Counted from the stretch's first letter, positions 36,283-46,790 are shown. The stretch is DNA of 64,000 nt from Paludibacter sp. (GCA_028690665.1 JAQVAV010000009.1:13320-77319), one strand, 5' to 3'. The notes: generated by a model from the sequence alone, not told the origin. Program-made: numbers and translations.

Positions 36283-37476
36283 TTATACTAATTTTGCCAA
36301 TGCATCTTTAATGCGGGCAAATGCTTTTACTAAGTTTCCATCGGAAGTTGCGTATGACATGCGGATACAGTCAGGTGCTCCGAAAGCGGCTCCTCCAACG
36401 CAGGCAACGTGACCTTCTTCGAGTAAATACATGGCAAGTTCTCCTGAGTTTGTAATAGGTTTACCATTGAATGATTTTCCGTAGAACGAACTACAATCCG
36501 GGAAAATGTAAAATGCACCTTTGGGGTCGTTAACTTTCAATCCCGGAATTTCGCGAGCTAAATCAACTACTAATTTTTTGCGACGTTCGAAAGCGATACG
36601 CATATCTTCGACACATTTCTGGTCTCCGGTATAGGCTGCTTCGGCTGCTTTCTGCGTAATCGAACAAGGCCCCGAAGTATATTGTCCCTGAAGTTTATTG
36701 CAGGCAGATGCAATCCATTGAGGTGCGGCAATCCAACCCAAACGCCAGCCTGTCATGGCATAACCTTTAGAAACTCCGTTTACAATAACGACACGATCCT
36801 GTACATTTGCAAATTGGGCAATGCTTTCGTGGCTTCCCGCATAATTAATATGTTCGTAAATTTCATCCGAAATAATCGTAATGTCGGGATATTTGGCTAA
36901 AACGTCAGCTAATCCTTTTAATTCTTCTTTGCTGTAAACACTACCTGTCGGGTTGGATGGCGAGCAAAGAATGAGGGCTTTTGTTTTTTTAGTAATAGCA
37001 GATTCAAGCTGAGCCGGAGTGATTTTAAAGTCCTGATCGATGCCTGCATAAACAGAAACTGTGGTACCATCGGCTAAAATTACCATTTCAGGATAACTAA
37101 CCCAGTAAGGAGCCGGTATAATAACCTCATCACCTTTACTTATAATGGATAAGAGAACATTACATACAGACTGTTTAGCTCCGTTGGAACAAACAATTTG
37201 TTCAGGTTTGTACTCTAATGCGTTTTCCGATTTTAGTTTAGTACAAATGGCCTTACGCAGAGAAGGATAACCCGGAACCGGAGAATAAAATGAAAAGTTA
37301 TTGTCTACAGCCTGTTTAGCAGCTTCTTTAATGTGGTCGGGTGTATTAAAATCCGGTTCGCCAACACTAAGGTTGATCACATCGACACCCTGAGCCTTCA
37401 ACTCGTTACTTTTTTGAGACATGGCCAACGTTTCGGAAGGAGAAAGCGCTGCCAGACGATCTGATACTGGAAACAT
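36283..37476 (-). CDS. Pyridoxal-phosphate aminotransferase (aspartate aminotransferase type)
   Basis: A 397-residue class I aminotransferase. Seen are the N-terminal LSVGEPDFNTP, the ring-stacking NGAKQSVCN block, the SNPTGSVY pocket and the PLP lysine in VSKGYAMTGWRLGW; the C-terminal IRMSYAT provides the carboxylate arginine. This is the subgroup that includes aspartate aminotransferases of Bacteroidota. It transfers the amino group between aspartate and 2-oxoglutarate. Substrate specificity within the group is not fully certain. Confidence 0.9.
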   Translation of the reverse strand: MFPVSDRLAALSPSETLAMSQKSNELKAQGVDVINLSVGEPDFNTPDHIKEAAKQAVDNNFSFYSPVPGYPSLRKAICTKLKSENALEYKPEQIVCSNGAKQSVCNVLLSIISKGDEVIIPAPYWVSYPEMVILADGTTVSVYAGIDQDFKITPAQLESAITKKTKALILCSPSNPTGSVYSKEELKGLADVLAKYPDITIISDEIYEHINYAGSHESIAQFANVQDRVVIVNGVSKGYAMTGWRLGWIAAPQWIASACNKLQGQYTSGPCSITQKAAEAAYTGDQKCVEDMRIAFERRKKLVVDLAREIPGLKVNDPKGAFYIFPDCSSFYGKSFNGKPITNSGELAMYLLEEGHVACVGGAAFGAPDCIRMSYATSDGNLVKAFARIKDALAKLV

Positions 37477-37513
37477 AATTCTTATTGACTGTGTTTTTTA
37501 ATTATTTTGGTTA

Positions 37514-37521
37514 CAAAAGTA
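37514..37521 (-). promoter_or_regulatory. -7 box for the aminotransferase gene
   Basis: On the minus strand TACTTTTG, 37 bases before the ATG at 37476. Confidence 0.5.
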
Positions 37522-37598
37522 TATAAAATAAACCAATAAATGATACAAATCAATAAATTTCTCATTAAAAAATTAAGTACTACTTAATTTCTGGGCTT

Positions 37599-38396
37599 TT
37601 ATTGTTCTATGGCTTTTAGTTTCAATTCAAGAAGTTGTTTTGAACTGCGATATCCAAGATCAAAAATTTCCCGGCCTTTGTCGACATCAAAAGTATCGTA
37701 ATTTCCCATATCGACCGGCTCTATCAGTAAATCGCACAATTCTTTGTCGTGTATAATATTGGCCTTAAACATAAAATGATAGGTACGTGAGGCAACGTTA
37801 AGTAGCGAAAGTTTATACTCATCTGCAACCATTGGGCTGGCATTAATTCCTATAACCTTGTCGCAATCAGCCCGTATGGTTGAAACCGGGAAGTTTTTCA
37901 GAACTCCGCCATCGACGTAATGGACTCCATTAATTTTTTTCGGAGTAAATAAAACCGGCACGCTACATGATGCAACAATTGGATCTATGAGATTTCCTTT
38001 GTCGAAAACAACACTTTGTCCTTTGTCGAGGTCGGTAGCAACAATTCGCAACGGAATACGCAATTCTTCAAAAGTTTTAGCTCGTAATGTACGAAACATA
38101 AAATTTTCGAAGGCATCGATCCGGAAGAGACCTCCATCCGGGATGCGCAGGGTTGTCATTTTTTTGAAGCTTATATCCTCAAAAAGCTTGGCAATTTCGT
38201 CCGGGGTATATCCATCGGCATACAATGCACCTACAACAGCACCGGCACTTACTCCGGATATAATGTCGGGTCTGATTCCCTGTTCTTCGAGAGCCTTTAA
38301 AACTCCGGCATGGCAAAGCCCTTTTATCCCTCCGCCACTGAGTGCAATTCCTGTTTGGTAGGGTTTGTTTTTGAATATTTGCATGAAGTTACCCAT
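37599..38396 (-). CDS. Patatin-like phospholipase/lipid hydrolase
   Basis: A 265-residue patatin-fold enzyme from the ATG at 38396. GGGIKG (21-26) forms the oxyanion loop, the nucleophile Ser50 sits in GVSAG, and the catalytic aspartate is in VDGGVLKN near residue 169. It probably removes acyl chains from lipids. The frame extends upstream to 38585, but this overlaps the LytTR gene, and the extension has no family similarity. Cytoplasmic by appearance, or loosely bound to the membrane. Confidence 0.85.
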   Translation of the reverse strand: MGNFMQIFKNKPYQTGIALSGGGIKGLCHAGVLKALEEQGIRPDIISGVSAGAVVGALYADGYTPDEIAKLFEDISFKKMTTLRIPDGGLFRIDAFENFMFRTLRAKTFEELRIPLRIVATDLDKGQSVVFDKGNLIDPIVASCSVPVLFTPKKINGVHYVDGGVLKNFPVSTIRADCDKVIGINASPMVADEYKLSLLNVASRTYHFMFKANIIHDKELCDLLIEPVDMGNYDTFDVDKGREIFDLGYRSSKQLLELKLKAIEQ

Positions 38397-38481
38397 TGTG
38401 TCGGTAGTATGGTTTAAATGATGAAATATTTTATTGAGTAAAAATAAATATTTCCCGATATTTTTCTTAAATGCTATTGTG

Positions 38482-39345
38482 TCAGACAGAGTATTTAGAA
38501 AATTTTTCCATAACCCGTTCATAATATGTCTTGGAAACAGGAATATCGGGCGTATTGAGAGCATCCATTTCAAGGAAAATGCCATCTTTTGTTTTACGGA
38601 GTACTTTTACTTTGTCAAGATTGACAATATACGAACGATGGCAGCGTACTAAAGGAGTATTTTTTGTGAGATTTTCTTCCATCCATTTCAACGAGTTCCT
38701 CAACAAAAAATGAGAAAGTTTTGATTTGTTGAGGTAATGAATTGTAGCATAATTATCAGCAGAGTCGACATACAGCAAATTTTCGAGCATAACTGAAATC
38801 TTAATTTCGCCTTTTTCGTCGGGAAATGCAATCAGAGGCCTTTTCCGGGTTTCAGCTGAACCTTGGTTTTCTTCAGTTGCGAGTTTTTCCAGCATCATGT
38901 TTTTATCTCTCCACGAGAAATAAAGCCATAATACAGAGTAAGGAGGCAGTAACACCCACGCCGTATTTTTGGCTGACTGAATAAAAATTTCGTAAATGTC
39001 CCGTTCAGATCCGGCCCGTGGGAAAAATTTTGAAAAAATGGTGTAAAAAAGAGACATCGCAAATACCTCAGCAATAACGTATAGTGCAAATTGCCATACA
39101 AGAAGTTCATGTTTTCGGGTGTAGGCATACATTATCATACGGCTTATAACAACAACGAGCATACCTGTGAGGATAATCAGGCTTGAAAAGAAGAAGTATT
39201 TGAATTCGGAGATATTCGGATACCAGTCCCGCGAATTAAACGGCTGGAATATATTGATGAATAACAGAGCAAATGTTGCAGTTAGTAATATCAGTCTCAC
39301 GATATTACCTTTTTCGTACATGTATGCCGGAATTTTATTATTCAT
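38482..39345 (-). CDS. Membrane-bound LytTR-family regulator
   Basis: A 287-residue protein from ATG 39345. About four membrane helices lie in residues 14-150 (LILLTATFALLFINIFQPF, FFFSSLIILTGMLVVVISR, and two more), then a LytTR DNA-binding domain at about 185-285 (LLYVDSADNYATIHYL, LVRCHRSYIVNLDKV). No receiver domain is present, so the signal is probably sensed through the membrane part. Its targets are not known; the patatin gene downstream on the same strand is the nearest candidate. Confidence 0.85.
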   Translation of the reverse strand: MNNKIPAYMYEKGNIVRLILLTATFALLFINIFQPFNSRDWYPNISEFKYFFFSSLIILTGMLVVVISRMIMYAYTRKHELLVWQFALYVIAEVFAMSLFYTIFSKFFPRAGSERDIYEIFIQSAKNTAWVLLPPYSVLWLYFSWRDKNMMLEKLATEENQGSAETRKRPLIAFPDEKGEIKISVMLENLLYVDSADNYATIHYLNKSKLSHFLLRNSLKWMEENLTKNTPLVRCHRSYIVNLDKVKVLRKTKDGIFLEMDALNTPDIPVSKTYYERVMEKFSKYSV

Positions 39346-39376
39346 AATGATGCTACTCTGCCGAAAAATCAGCATA

Positions 39377-39384
39377 CAAAAATA
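39377..39384 (-). promoter_or_regulatory. -7 box for the LytTR gene
   Basis: On the minus strand TATTTTTG, 31 bases before the ATG at 39345. A matching -33 box is not clear. Confidence 0.4.
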
Positions 39385-39557
39385 TGTTTTTCATTTCAAA
39401 AAAACAATAAACTTTGTCCCACGAATTCTTTTTTTTACCCCGTAATTGATTATTTAATCCCACATAGTTATGCTTCATCCCTCAGACCCTGTTTTTTTAC
39501 CGGGAAATTGCTTTTGCATTTTTTATCATGTTGTTTTGTATTCAAAATCAGTAAAAA

Positions 39558-40688
39558 ATGATGAACTACACAACCAGATATCAGCAGTTGAATACCATTT
39601 ATAAAATGGGAACCGACATCGAACTTCCTGAAACCGGAGTTCGCGTTCTGCATTATAATTTTACGAGTAATTTGTCGTCTTATGAAAACCGTTTGGATGG
39701 TAACGGAGTCTTTAATGATCAGGTGCCGGAAAATACGAGTTTTATTTATCCGGTATTTGTACCGGAAGATTGTAAGATTTTTAATGAGGCAATATTACTC
39801 ATGCATGGACTGAATGAGCGCAATTGGGCCAAATACCTGACATGGGCCGAATATTTATGCGTGGAAACCAATAAACCGGTAATTCTTTTTCCGATAGCGT
39901 TTCATATCAACCGTACTCCCGTATTCTGGTCAAATCCCAGAATGTTGAAAAATATCTTTGAAGAAAGGCGGAAAAGTCTTGGGAATGACCGTACGGTAAG
40001 TTTTGCTAATGTGGCTTTAAGTGAACGAATTTCTCAAAATCCGTTAAGATTTTATGCTTCCGGTCGACAAACCCTGAACGATATGGCGAACCTGTATAAT
40101 GATATTAAATCCGGAAAGCATTCTCTTTTCTCAGAAAATACGCACATAGACATTTTTGCTTATTCAATAGGCGCTTTTTTGTCTCAGATAGCTTTTATGA
40201 CAAATCCTGCTAATTTGTTTGCTGATTCGAAGCTTTTTATGTTTTGCGGAGGAAGCATATTCAGCTCAATGTTTGGGCAATCGAGAGGTATCATGGATAA
40301 GGAGGCTTTCAATACTTTGCTGGAATTTTATGAGCATGATTTTTCTGATAAGAATGTAGGAGAATCATTTCGGGATAAGGCGCTCAGGGCTTTTAACTCA
40401 ATGATATCACCGGAACGAAACCGGAGAGAACGAACCGGATTTTTTAAAAAAATGGGCTCCCGGCTTTCTGGAGTTTCGTTACGTCGCGATTTTGTGATTC
40501 CTTATCGTGGAATAGAAAAAGCTTTGGGTGAGAAAAATGCGCACTCGAAGATTGATCTTATTGATTTTGATTTTGAATATACACACGAGAATCCTTTCCC
40601 GACGACAGGTCTAAATTCTCAAACGAAAGATGTAGACAAATCATTTAATCTTATATTCGGTAAGGCTGCGGGCTTTTTGGCTACCTGA
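39558..40688 (+). CDS. DUF6051-type alpha/beta hydrolase-like protein
   Basis: A 376-residue soluble protein. HGLNER near residue 86 resembles the oxyanion region of alpha/beta hydrolases and AYSIGAF (about 218-224) gives the nucleophile-elbow form S-x-G with Ala in place of the first Gly. A later acidic residue and histidine could complete a triad (DFDFEYTHENPFPTTG). I think it belongs to the DUF6051 group of Bacteroidota. The substrate is unknown. It is monocistronic, with a terminator after it. Confidence 0.6.
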   Translation: MMNYTTRYQQLNTIYKMGTDIELPETGVRVLHYNFTSNLSSYENRLDGNGVFNDQVPENTSFIYPVFVPEDCKIFNEAILLMHGLNERNWAKYLTWAEYLCVETNKPVILFPIAFHINRTPVFWSNPRMLKNIFEERRKSLGNDRTVSFANVALSERISQNPLRFYASGRQTLNDMANLYNDIKSGKHSLFSENTHIDIFAYSIGAFLSQIAFMTNPANLFADSKLFMFCGGSIFSSMFGQSRGIMDKEAFNTLLEFYEHDFSDKNVGESFRDKALRAFNSMISPERNRRERTGFFKKMGSRLSGVSLRRDFVIPYRGIEKALGEKNAHSKIDLIDFDFEYTHENPFPTTGLNSQTKDVDKSFNLIFGKAAGFLAT

Positions 40689-40725
40689 TTGATTTTCTTC
40701 CTACTACTTAAAATATTTTATATTG

Positions 40726-40758
40726 AATGCCAGTAACTTTTGGTTACCGGCATTTTTT
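40726..40758 (+). terminator. Terminator after the DUF6051-type gene
   Basis: Twelve-base stem AATGCCAGTAAC / GTTACCGGCATT with one mismatch, five-base loop, then T6. Confidence 0.75.
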
Positions 40759-40790
40759 ATCGAAAAACATGAAACTTGTAAAAATTTATT

Positions 40791-40798
40791 TATATTTG
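40791..40798 (+). promoter_or_regulatory. -7 box for the DUF456 gene
   Basis: TATATTTG, 31 bases before the ATG at 40830. Confidence 0.45.
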
Positions 40799-40829
40799 TC
40801 TCCGCACTGAATTTATATACAAAATAATA

Positions 40830-41306
40830 ATGGATCTGTTTCTTATAATTCTCTCCGGGTTGTTTTTACTGGCAGGTTTACTGGGGACTGTTTTACCGGT
40901 TTTGCCCGGAGTACCTTTAAGTTATATCGGAATTATTTTACTGCATCTTACCTCTAAATACCAGTTTTCTACAGAGTTTTTAATTGTGTGGGCCGTAATT
41001 GTTGTTGCGGTTCAATTACTTGACTACCTGATTCCTGCATGGGGAACTAAAAAGTGGGGTGGTAGTAAGTTTGGTGTCTGGGGAAGTACTATTGGCCTGA
41101 TTATAGGTTTATTCGCCAGTCCGGTAGGGATAATACTGGGGCCGTTTCTTGGAGCATTAATTGGTGAATTTATTGCCGGGAAAAATTCATGGCAGGCAAT
41201 GAAATCTGCTTTTGGTGCTTTTGCCGGATTTCTTATCGGAACTTTGCTGAAACTTATTGTTAGCGGATTTCTTATCTATTATTACGTAGATACGCTTATA
41301 GCTTAA
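40830..41306 (+). CDS. DUF456 membrane protein
   Basis: A 158-residue, very hydrophobic protein with about four helices. It opens with LLAGLLGTVLPVLPGVPLSY, the usual DUF456 start, and has a glycine-rich pair GLFASPVGIILGPFLGALIG that resembles a glycine zipper. The function of the family is not known. It is 22 bases before the large metalloprotease gene and probably co-transcribed with it. Confidence 0.8.
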   Translation: MDLFLIILSGLFLLAGLLGTVLPVLPGVPLSYIGIILLHLTSKYQFSTEFLIVWAVIVVAVQLLDYLIPAWGTKKWGGSKFGVWGSTIGLIIGLFASPVGIILGPFLGALIGEFIAGKNSWQAMKSAFGAFAGFLIGTLLKLIVSGFLIYYYVDTLIA

Positions 41307-41328
41307 AAAAATAGCTTAATTATATATT

Positions 41329-43836
41329 ATGATGAAAAGGTTAAATATCGTTTTAATGATGGTGTTGTGCATTTCAGTGAGCTATGATGCTCAGGCTGCT
41401 TCTTTATTTAAAAAGAAGAAAAAAGAGGTGAAAAAAGAAATGGTACAGCCAAAGACTACAAAACCAGCTGCCAAAGGCCCCAAAGAATACAAAGATGTCA
41501 TTACTTCGAAAGCAGTTAGTTCGAACGGCTTTTTTAAGGTACATAAAGTGGATGATAATTACTTTCTCGAAATACCGGATTCTTTGTTTGGACGGGATAT
41601 TCTTATTTCGAATCGTATTGCTAAGTCGGCTGCCGACAGTCGTAAAGGTTTTCTGGGTTATGCCGGCGACCAGATAGGAGCGAACGTTGTTCGTTTTGAA
41701 AAAGGTCCGGGCGACAAAATTTTTTTGAAGTCGGTATCTTATTCCGAGCGTTCTACCGATTCTACAGGAATGTTTTTCGCTGTCCAAAACTCAAATTTAC
41801 AACCCATTTTGTACTCTTTTGACGTAAAGGCATATCATAAAGATACAGTTCAAAAGATACAAAGTCCGGTGATTGACGTTACTGCATTAGTAAATAGCGA
41901 CAACTCAACTTTGTATTTCGATAATGGTGTGAAAAAGTACCTTTCGATAGGTAGTTATCAGGCCCAAAATAGTTATGTCGATACTATTAAGGCATACCCC
42001 ATGAATATTGAGATCATGGCGGTGAAAACATACTCCCGCAAACCATCAGATCCGAATAATACCAATACGGATCCATATACTTTTGAGTTGAACAGTTCAT
42101 TGGTATTGTTGCCCGGAAAACCTATGGAAGCTCGCTATTTTGATCCACGTGTGGGGTATTTCACTACTTCGTATACAGATTTTGATAAAAATCCGCAGGG
42201 AATTGAAAGAGTTTCGCTTATTACCCGTTGGCGACTTGAGCCTAAAGATGAGGATGTCGAGAAATATAAGCGGGGAGAATTGGTAGAACCTAAGAAACCG
42301 ATTGTTTTTTATATCGACCCGGCTACTCCGGCCAAATGGGTTCCGTATCTTATTCAGGGAGTAAATGACTGGCAGAAAGCTTTTGAACAGGCCGGTTTCA
42401 AAAATGCGATTTACGCTCTTGAAGCCCCGAAAGATTCAACCTGGAGTATTGATGATGCCAGACACTCAGCGATTGTTTACAAACCGTCGTCAATTCCAAA
42501 TGCCAACGGACCACATCTCCATGATCCACGTAGTGGAGAAATTCTTGAATCGCATATTAACTGGTATCATAATGTAATGAAACTGTTGCACGATTGGTAT
42601 TTTATCCAGACTGCCGCTGTGGATACAGCTGCCCGTAAGATGCAGTTCAGCGACGAACTTATGGGACAGCTGATTCGTTTTGTGTCGTCACACGAAGTGG
42701 GCCATACCCTTGGTTTACGTCATAATTTTGGTTCATCGCATACTGTTCCGGTAGAAAAACTTCGTGATAAAGCTTGGGTTGAGGCCAATGGCCATACGCC
42801 TTCCATTATGGATTATGCCCGTTTTAATTATGTTTGTCAGCCGGAAGACAGTATAGGAGAGAGCGGACTGTTTCCCCGCATTGGTATGTACGACAAGTGG
42901 GCTATTCAGTGGGGATATACATGGTTGCCTCAATTTAAAACACCACAGGATGAAACATCTTATCTAAATCAGTGGGTAATCCGTAAATTATCCGAAGATA
43001 AACGCTACACATTCGGTACCGAAACTGATCCAAGCGATCCGCGCAATCAGAACGAAGATCTTGGGGATAACGCTATGTTGGCAAGTACTTACGGTATCAA
43101 AAATTTACAGCGTATTTTGCCAGAACTTCTGACATGGACAATTGAACCTGATAAAGACTATTCTGGAACAAAGGATATGTACAATCAACTGACAGGGCAA
43201 TTTTATCGCTATATGGGACATGTGGCTAAAAATATCGGAGGCATTTATACATCACCCAAGTATGTGGAACAGAGTGGAGTTGTTTATGAATATGTTCCGG
43301 CTGAAATTCAAAAAGAAGCTATGAAATTTCTTGATAAACAATTGTTTCAGACTCCGGTATGGCTAGTAGACAAAGAGTTAATTGAAAAATGTGGAATCGA
43401 TCCGGTTTCGTCTATCGGAACCATGCAAAAGAATATAGTCAATAGATTAATTTCCCGTTTTACGCTTGATAAAATGTTACAGGCTGAAGCTGTTGACGGG
43501 AGTAAAGCATACACGGCTATACAAATGCTCGATGATTTGAGATCCTCAATTTGGTCAGAACTTGGAACGGGAAAGATGATTGATATTTACCGGCGCAATT
43601 TGCAGAAAAATTATGTTGATGCTTGTATCGCGGTGATGAACCAGCCGGCAGATGCTAAAGACCCGAAAACTGGGCGTTTGTTGGGCAATTCGGATGCGAG
43701 TGCCGTAGTACGTATGCACTTAATGCAGTTGCAAAGCCGTATTAAGTCCGGTTCTGCTTCGGCAAGTGGCCTGAGCAAGGCTCATCTTCTGGAACTGGCA
43801 GCCAAAATAGACCAGGCTTTTGATCCAAAGAAATAA
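41329..43836 (+). CDS. Zinc-dependent metalloprotease with DUF5117/DUF5118 domains
   Basis: An 835-residue exported protein. The signal peptide (1-24) ends in AQAA. Then follow a DUF5118-like start (KTTKPAAKGPKEYKDVI), a DUF5117-like region (about 60-300) and the metzincin-type catalytic part with HEVGHTLGLRH at 455-465. Such proteases are common in Bacteroidota and act in the periplasm or outside the cell; substrates are unknown. The region after the zinc site carries FNYVCQPEDS typical of the family. A normal length (about 800-850). Confidence 0.88.
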   Translation: MMKRLNIVLMMVLCISVSYDAQAASLFKKKKKEVKKEMVQPKTTKPAAKGPKEYKDVITSKAVSSNGFFKVHKVDDNYFLEIPDSLFGRDILISNRIAKSAADSRKGFLGYAGDQIGANVVRFEKGPGDKIFLKSVSYSERSTDSTGMFFAVQNSNLQPILYSFDVKAYHKDTVQKIQSPVIDVTALVNSDNSTLYFDNGVKKYLSIGSYQAQNSYVDTIKAYPMNIEIMAVKTYSRKPSDPNNTNTDPYTFELNSSLVLLPGKPMEARYFDPRVGYFTTSYTDFDKNPQGIERVSLITRWRLEPKDEDVEKYKRGELVEPKKPIVFYIDPATPAKWVPYLIQGVNDWQKAFEQAGFKNAIYALEAPKDSTWSIDDARHSAIVYKPSSIPNANGPHLHDPRSGEILESHINWYHNVMKLLHDWYFIQTAAVDTAARKMQFSDELMGQLIRFVSSHEVGHTLGLRHNFGSSHTVPVEKLRDKAWVEANGHTPSIMDYARFNYVCQPEDSIGESGLFPRIGMYDKWAIQWGYTWLPQFKTPQDETSYLNQWVIRKLSEDKRYTFGTETDPSDPRNQNEDLGDNAMLASTYGIKNLQRILPELLTWTIEPDKDYSGTKDMYNQLTGQFYRYMGHVAKNIGGIYTSPKYVEQSGVVYEYVPAEIQKEAMKFLDKQLFQTPVWLVDKELIEKCGIDPVSSIGTMQKNIVNRLISRFTLDKMLQAEAVDGSKAYTAIQMLDDLRSSIWSELGTGKMIDIYRRNLQKNYVDACIAVMNQPADAKDPKTGRLLGNSDASAVVRMHLMQLQSRIKSGSASASGLSKAHLLELAAKIDQAFDPKK

Positions 43837-43914
43837 TTGATCATTTTCTCGTGTGCCTGACTTATTTTTTAGAAAGTAAATCGCAATAAACTTTAGTGCC
43901 TGTTTTGTGAAAAA

Positions 43915-43949
43915 AGAGGGTGTCAGCCAAAATTTTGCGGACACCCTCT
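43915..43949 (-). terminator. Terminator between convergent metalloprotease genes
   Basis: On the minus strand AGAGGGTGTC / GACACCCTCT with an inner CAAAATTTTG palindrome, then T6. It ends the M16 gene and may also act on the other strand. Confidence 0.8.
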
Positions 43950-43973
43950 GATTATTTATAATTTCTGTTCAGA

Positions 43974-46790
43974 TTATTGTGCTTTCGGTTTCATAACAAC
44001 TTCGAGCACATTTCCCTGATCAACTAATTTTTTCAAAGTTTTCTGAACCAACTCTGGAGTTAATGCTTCAATAGTAGCCTTATAGTCTTTCAGCAAATCA
44101 ACTTTATCCTGTTTGTAAGTCAGAATAGCATTTTCCCACCAATTGTTTTCTTCCATGTCTTCTGTCAGTTTCTTCAACAGGTTTTTCTTTACCTTATCCA
44201 AATCTTCGGCTGTCGGACCATTATCCACTATTTTTTTAATTTCAGCATGGATAATACCGATCAAATGCTGCTGCTTATCCGGATCGGAATCGAACTGCAT
44301 TAATAATGTAGCTTCGTCAATCGGGGTATTCGAGATTGAACCGCGTACACCTACGCCATAAGTCCCTCCTTCTTTTTCACGGACGTTTTCGGTGTAACGC
44401 AAATCGAGAATATCTCCTATCGCACGCATGGTAGTCTGATTTTGTATCGTATAAGGCATCTCTCCACTATAAAGAACAAAGTTCGAAGCCTTCTTTACCT
44501 GCATTTCTTTGCCGAAGTAATTTTTAATATTTCCTTTCGGCTGACGGATTTTAGTATCGGTATATTTTTCTTTTACTTTATCTGATTTCAGCCCTCCAAG
44601 ATAAGTCAGTACGTCTGCTTTCATAGCCGAATCGTTCGGATTTACATTTCCGGTAAACAGGAAGGTAAAATCCGAAGGAGCTGCAAAGCGTTCGCGGAAT
44701 AATGCTAAGGCCTTATTCTGATCTACTTTTTCAAGTGTTTTCAGATTCATCAGTACTAAACGCGGACTATGGTTATAATACATGCTGCTTACCGAATCGG
44801 AAAACGCCCGGCGCGGATCGGTTTCACTGTTGGCCAAACTGGTTTTATACATGTTCATCAAAGCCTGGAAAGCTTTATCATCCTTGCGGGTAGCAGTAAA
44901 ATTCAGATATACCAGTTGCAACATAGTTTGGAAATCTTTCACAGACGAGTTCCCGTCAAATCCTTCGGTATAACGGCTGATATAAGGGGAAGCCGAGGCT
45001 GTTTTTCCGGTCAGTACTTTATTCAGCTCAATCTGGTTATATTCACCCAGACCGTTGTTGCCGACAATCCCGGTAGCCAAAGTAGCCGAAGGTAAATCGG
45101 TTGTGGCAAATTTTGATAATCCGCCCTGACTGTAGGCCGACATCAATATTTCATCTTTTTTAAATTCGGTAGGTTTGAAAATTACTTTCACACCATTGTT
45201 CAGAGTCCATTCCGTTGTTCCGTACTCTTTGTTTTCGGTTATTTTTTTTATTGTTCCGGGAGCAGGAATTTCTGTAATAAGAGGTTTGTCAAGGCTTTCT
45301 TCTGCCCGGGCTGTTAATTCGGTTGTTTTCGAATCGGCAATCGCTTTCAGTATCTCATCTTTCGAAGGTATTTTTACGCTTGCTTTTTCAGGAGTCATAA
45401 TAGATACAATCAGATTCGTATCGGTTACATACGATTTTGCCAGTTGATTTACCATAGCTGCATTCAGGCGGGGCAGAACAGCCTGCAATGTCTGGTATTC
45501 CCATTCAATACCCGGAATTACTTCATCATCTAAAAAGTTACCGACATATTCCTGAACGTATGAGTTGTTTTTCTGGTTGTCGCGGTCGTTATAAGCCTTT
45601 TCCATCCGGCTGAGCAAATCGGATTTTGCCCGTTCAAGCTCCGAATTGGTAAATCCGAAACGTTTCATTTTTTCGGCTTCAAGTAATAAGGCCTTCAACC
45701 CTTCCAGTTCACTACCTTCTTTAGGAACTACCAGCATTTGGAAAGCGTCTTTCGATTTTACCAACTCGCCGTAATAACCATATCCGCCAACAAAAGGAGC
45801 ATCCGGATCCTGTGTAATTTCGTCAAAGCGATTACCGAGCATCATTGAAATAAGATTGTTAATAACGCCAACAACGTAACCGTTGATTGATTTTTTTAGC
45901 TCGGATGGCATTTTATCTTGTTTATATTCCACTTCAATGCGGGTTAATCGGGCTTCCGGATCAGTTACAATTGAAATGATTGGTTCTGTATTGTTGTAAA
46001 TGGGATATATCGGACGTTCACCTGCATTAGGTTTAGCCGCAATGTCTGCAAAAATCTTTTTAATCTTTGACTCAATCTGATCTACATTAATATCGCCGAC
46101 AACAATAATGGCCTGTTCATCTGGACGATACCATTTTTTATAATAATCGCGCAATGTCTGGTATTTGAAATTATTGATGACAGCCGTGTCACCGATTACA
46201 TCTCGTTTTGCATACTGTGAACCGGGATATTTTTGCTTATTGGAAGCTGTCCACATACGGCGGTCAGCACTGGCACGTGTACGCCATTCTTCACGAATTA
46301 CACCACGTTCGTCATCAATTTCTTTTCCATCGAGGGTTACAAATCCCGACCAATCATGAAGTACCAGCAATGCCGAGTCGATAATTCCGTCGCGGATTGT
46401 AGGTACATCGGACAAATTGTAAACTGTTTGATCAAGAGCAGTATAAGCATTAATGTTTTCCCCAAACTTAACACCTATTTTTTCAAGAAAATTAATTACG
46501 CCCTTTTCCGGAAAATTTTTTGTGCCGTTGAAACACATGTGTTCCAGAAAATGAGCCAACCCGTTTTGGTCATCATTTTCAAGGATAGCTCCAACGTTCT
46601 GAGCGATATAAAACTCAGCGCGTTCTTTAGGCAATTTGTTCGCTCTGATATAGTAGGTCAAACCGTTATCAAGCTTTCCATAACGTACTTTGGGGTCTAC
46701 AGGAACAGCAGGTGATTGCTGGGCATACATACCAGATGCCAACAGAAAGAATACACCTGATAAAACAGATTGGATAATTCCTTTTTTCAT
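43974..46790 (-). CDS. M16 family insulinase-type metalloprotease
   Basis: A 938-residue exported protease. The signal peptide ends MYAQ (about 24). The inverted zinc motif HFLEH is at 80-84 with the distal glutamate in ERGVIREEW about 75 residues later. It is a double-length M16 protein with the second, inactive half in the same chain. It probably cleaves peptides in the periplasm. The length equals that of pitrilysin-type two-domain enzymes (about 930 residues). Confidence 0.92.
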   Translation of the reverse strand: MKKGIIQSVLSGVFFLLASGMYAQQSPAVPVDPKVRYGKLDNGLTYYIRANKLPKERAEFYIAQNVGAILENDDQNGLAHFLEHMCFNGTKNFPEKGVINFLEKIGVKFGENINAYTALDQTVYNLSDVPTIRDGIIDSALLVLHDWSGFVTLDGKEIDDERGVIREEWRTRASADRRMWTASNKQKYPGSQYAKRDVIGDTAVINNFKYQTLRDYYKKWYRPDEQAIIVVGDINVDQIESKIKKIFADIAAKPNAGERPIYPIYNNTEPIISIVTDPEARLTRIEVEYKQDKMPSELKKSINGYVVGVINNLISMMLGNRFDEITQDPDAPFVGGYGYYGELVKSKDAFQMLVVPKEGSELEGLKALLLEAEKMKRFGFTNSELERAKSDLLSRMEKAYNDRDNQKNNSYVQEYVGNFLDDEVIPGIEWEYQTLQAVLPRLNAAMVNQLAKSYVTDTNLIVSIMTPEKASVKIPSKDEILKAIADSKTTELTARAEESLDKPLITEIPAPGTIKKITENKEYGTTEWTLNNGVKVIFKPTEFKKDEILMSAYSQGGLSKFATTDLPSATLATGIVGNNGLGEYNQIELNKVLTGKTASASPYISRYTEGFDGNSSVKDFQTMLQLVYLNFTATRKDDKAFQALMNMYKTSLANSETDPRRAFSDSVSSMYYNHSPRLVLMNLKTLEKVDQNKALALFRERFAAPSDFTFLFTGNVNPNDSAMKADVLTYLGGLKSDKVKEKYTDTKIRQPKGNIKNYFGKEMQVKKASNFVLYSGEMPYTIQNQTTMRAIGDILDLRYTENVREKEGGTYGVGVRGSISNTPIDEATLLMQFDSDPDKQQHLIGIIHAEIKKIVDNGPTAEDLDKVKKNLLKKLTEDMEENNWWENAILTYKQDKVDLLKDYKATIEALTPELVQKTLKKLVDQGNVLEVVMKPKAQ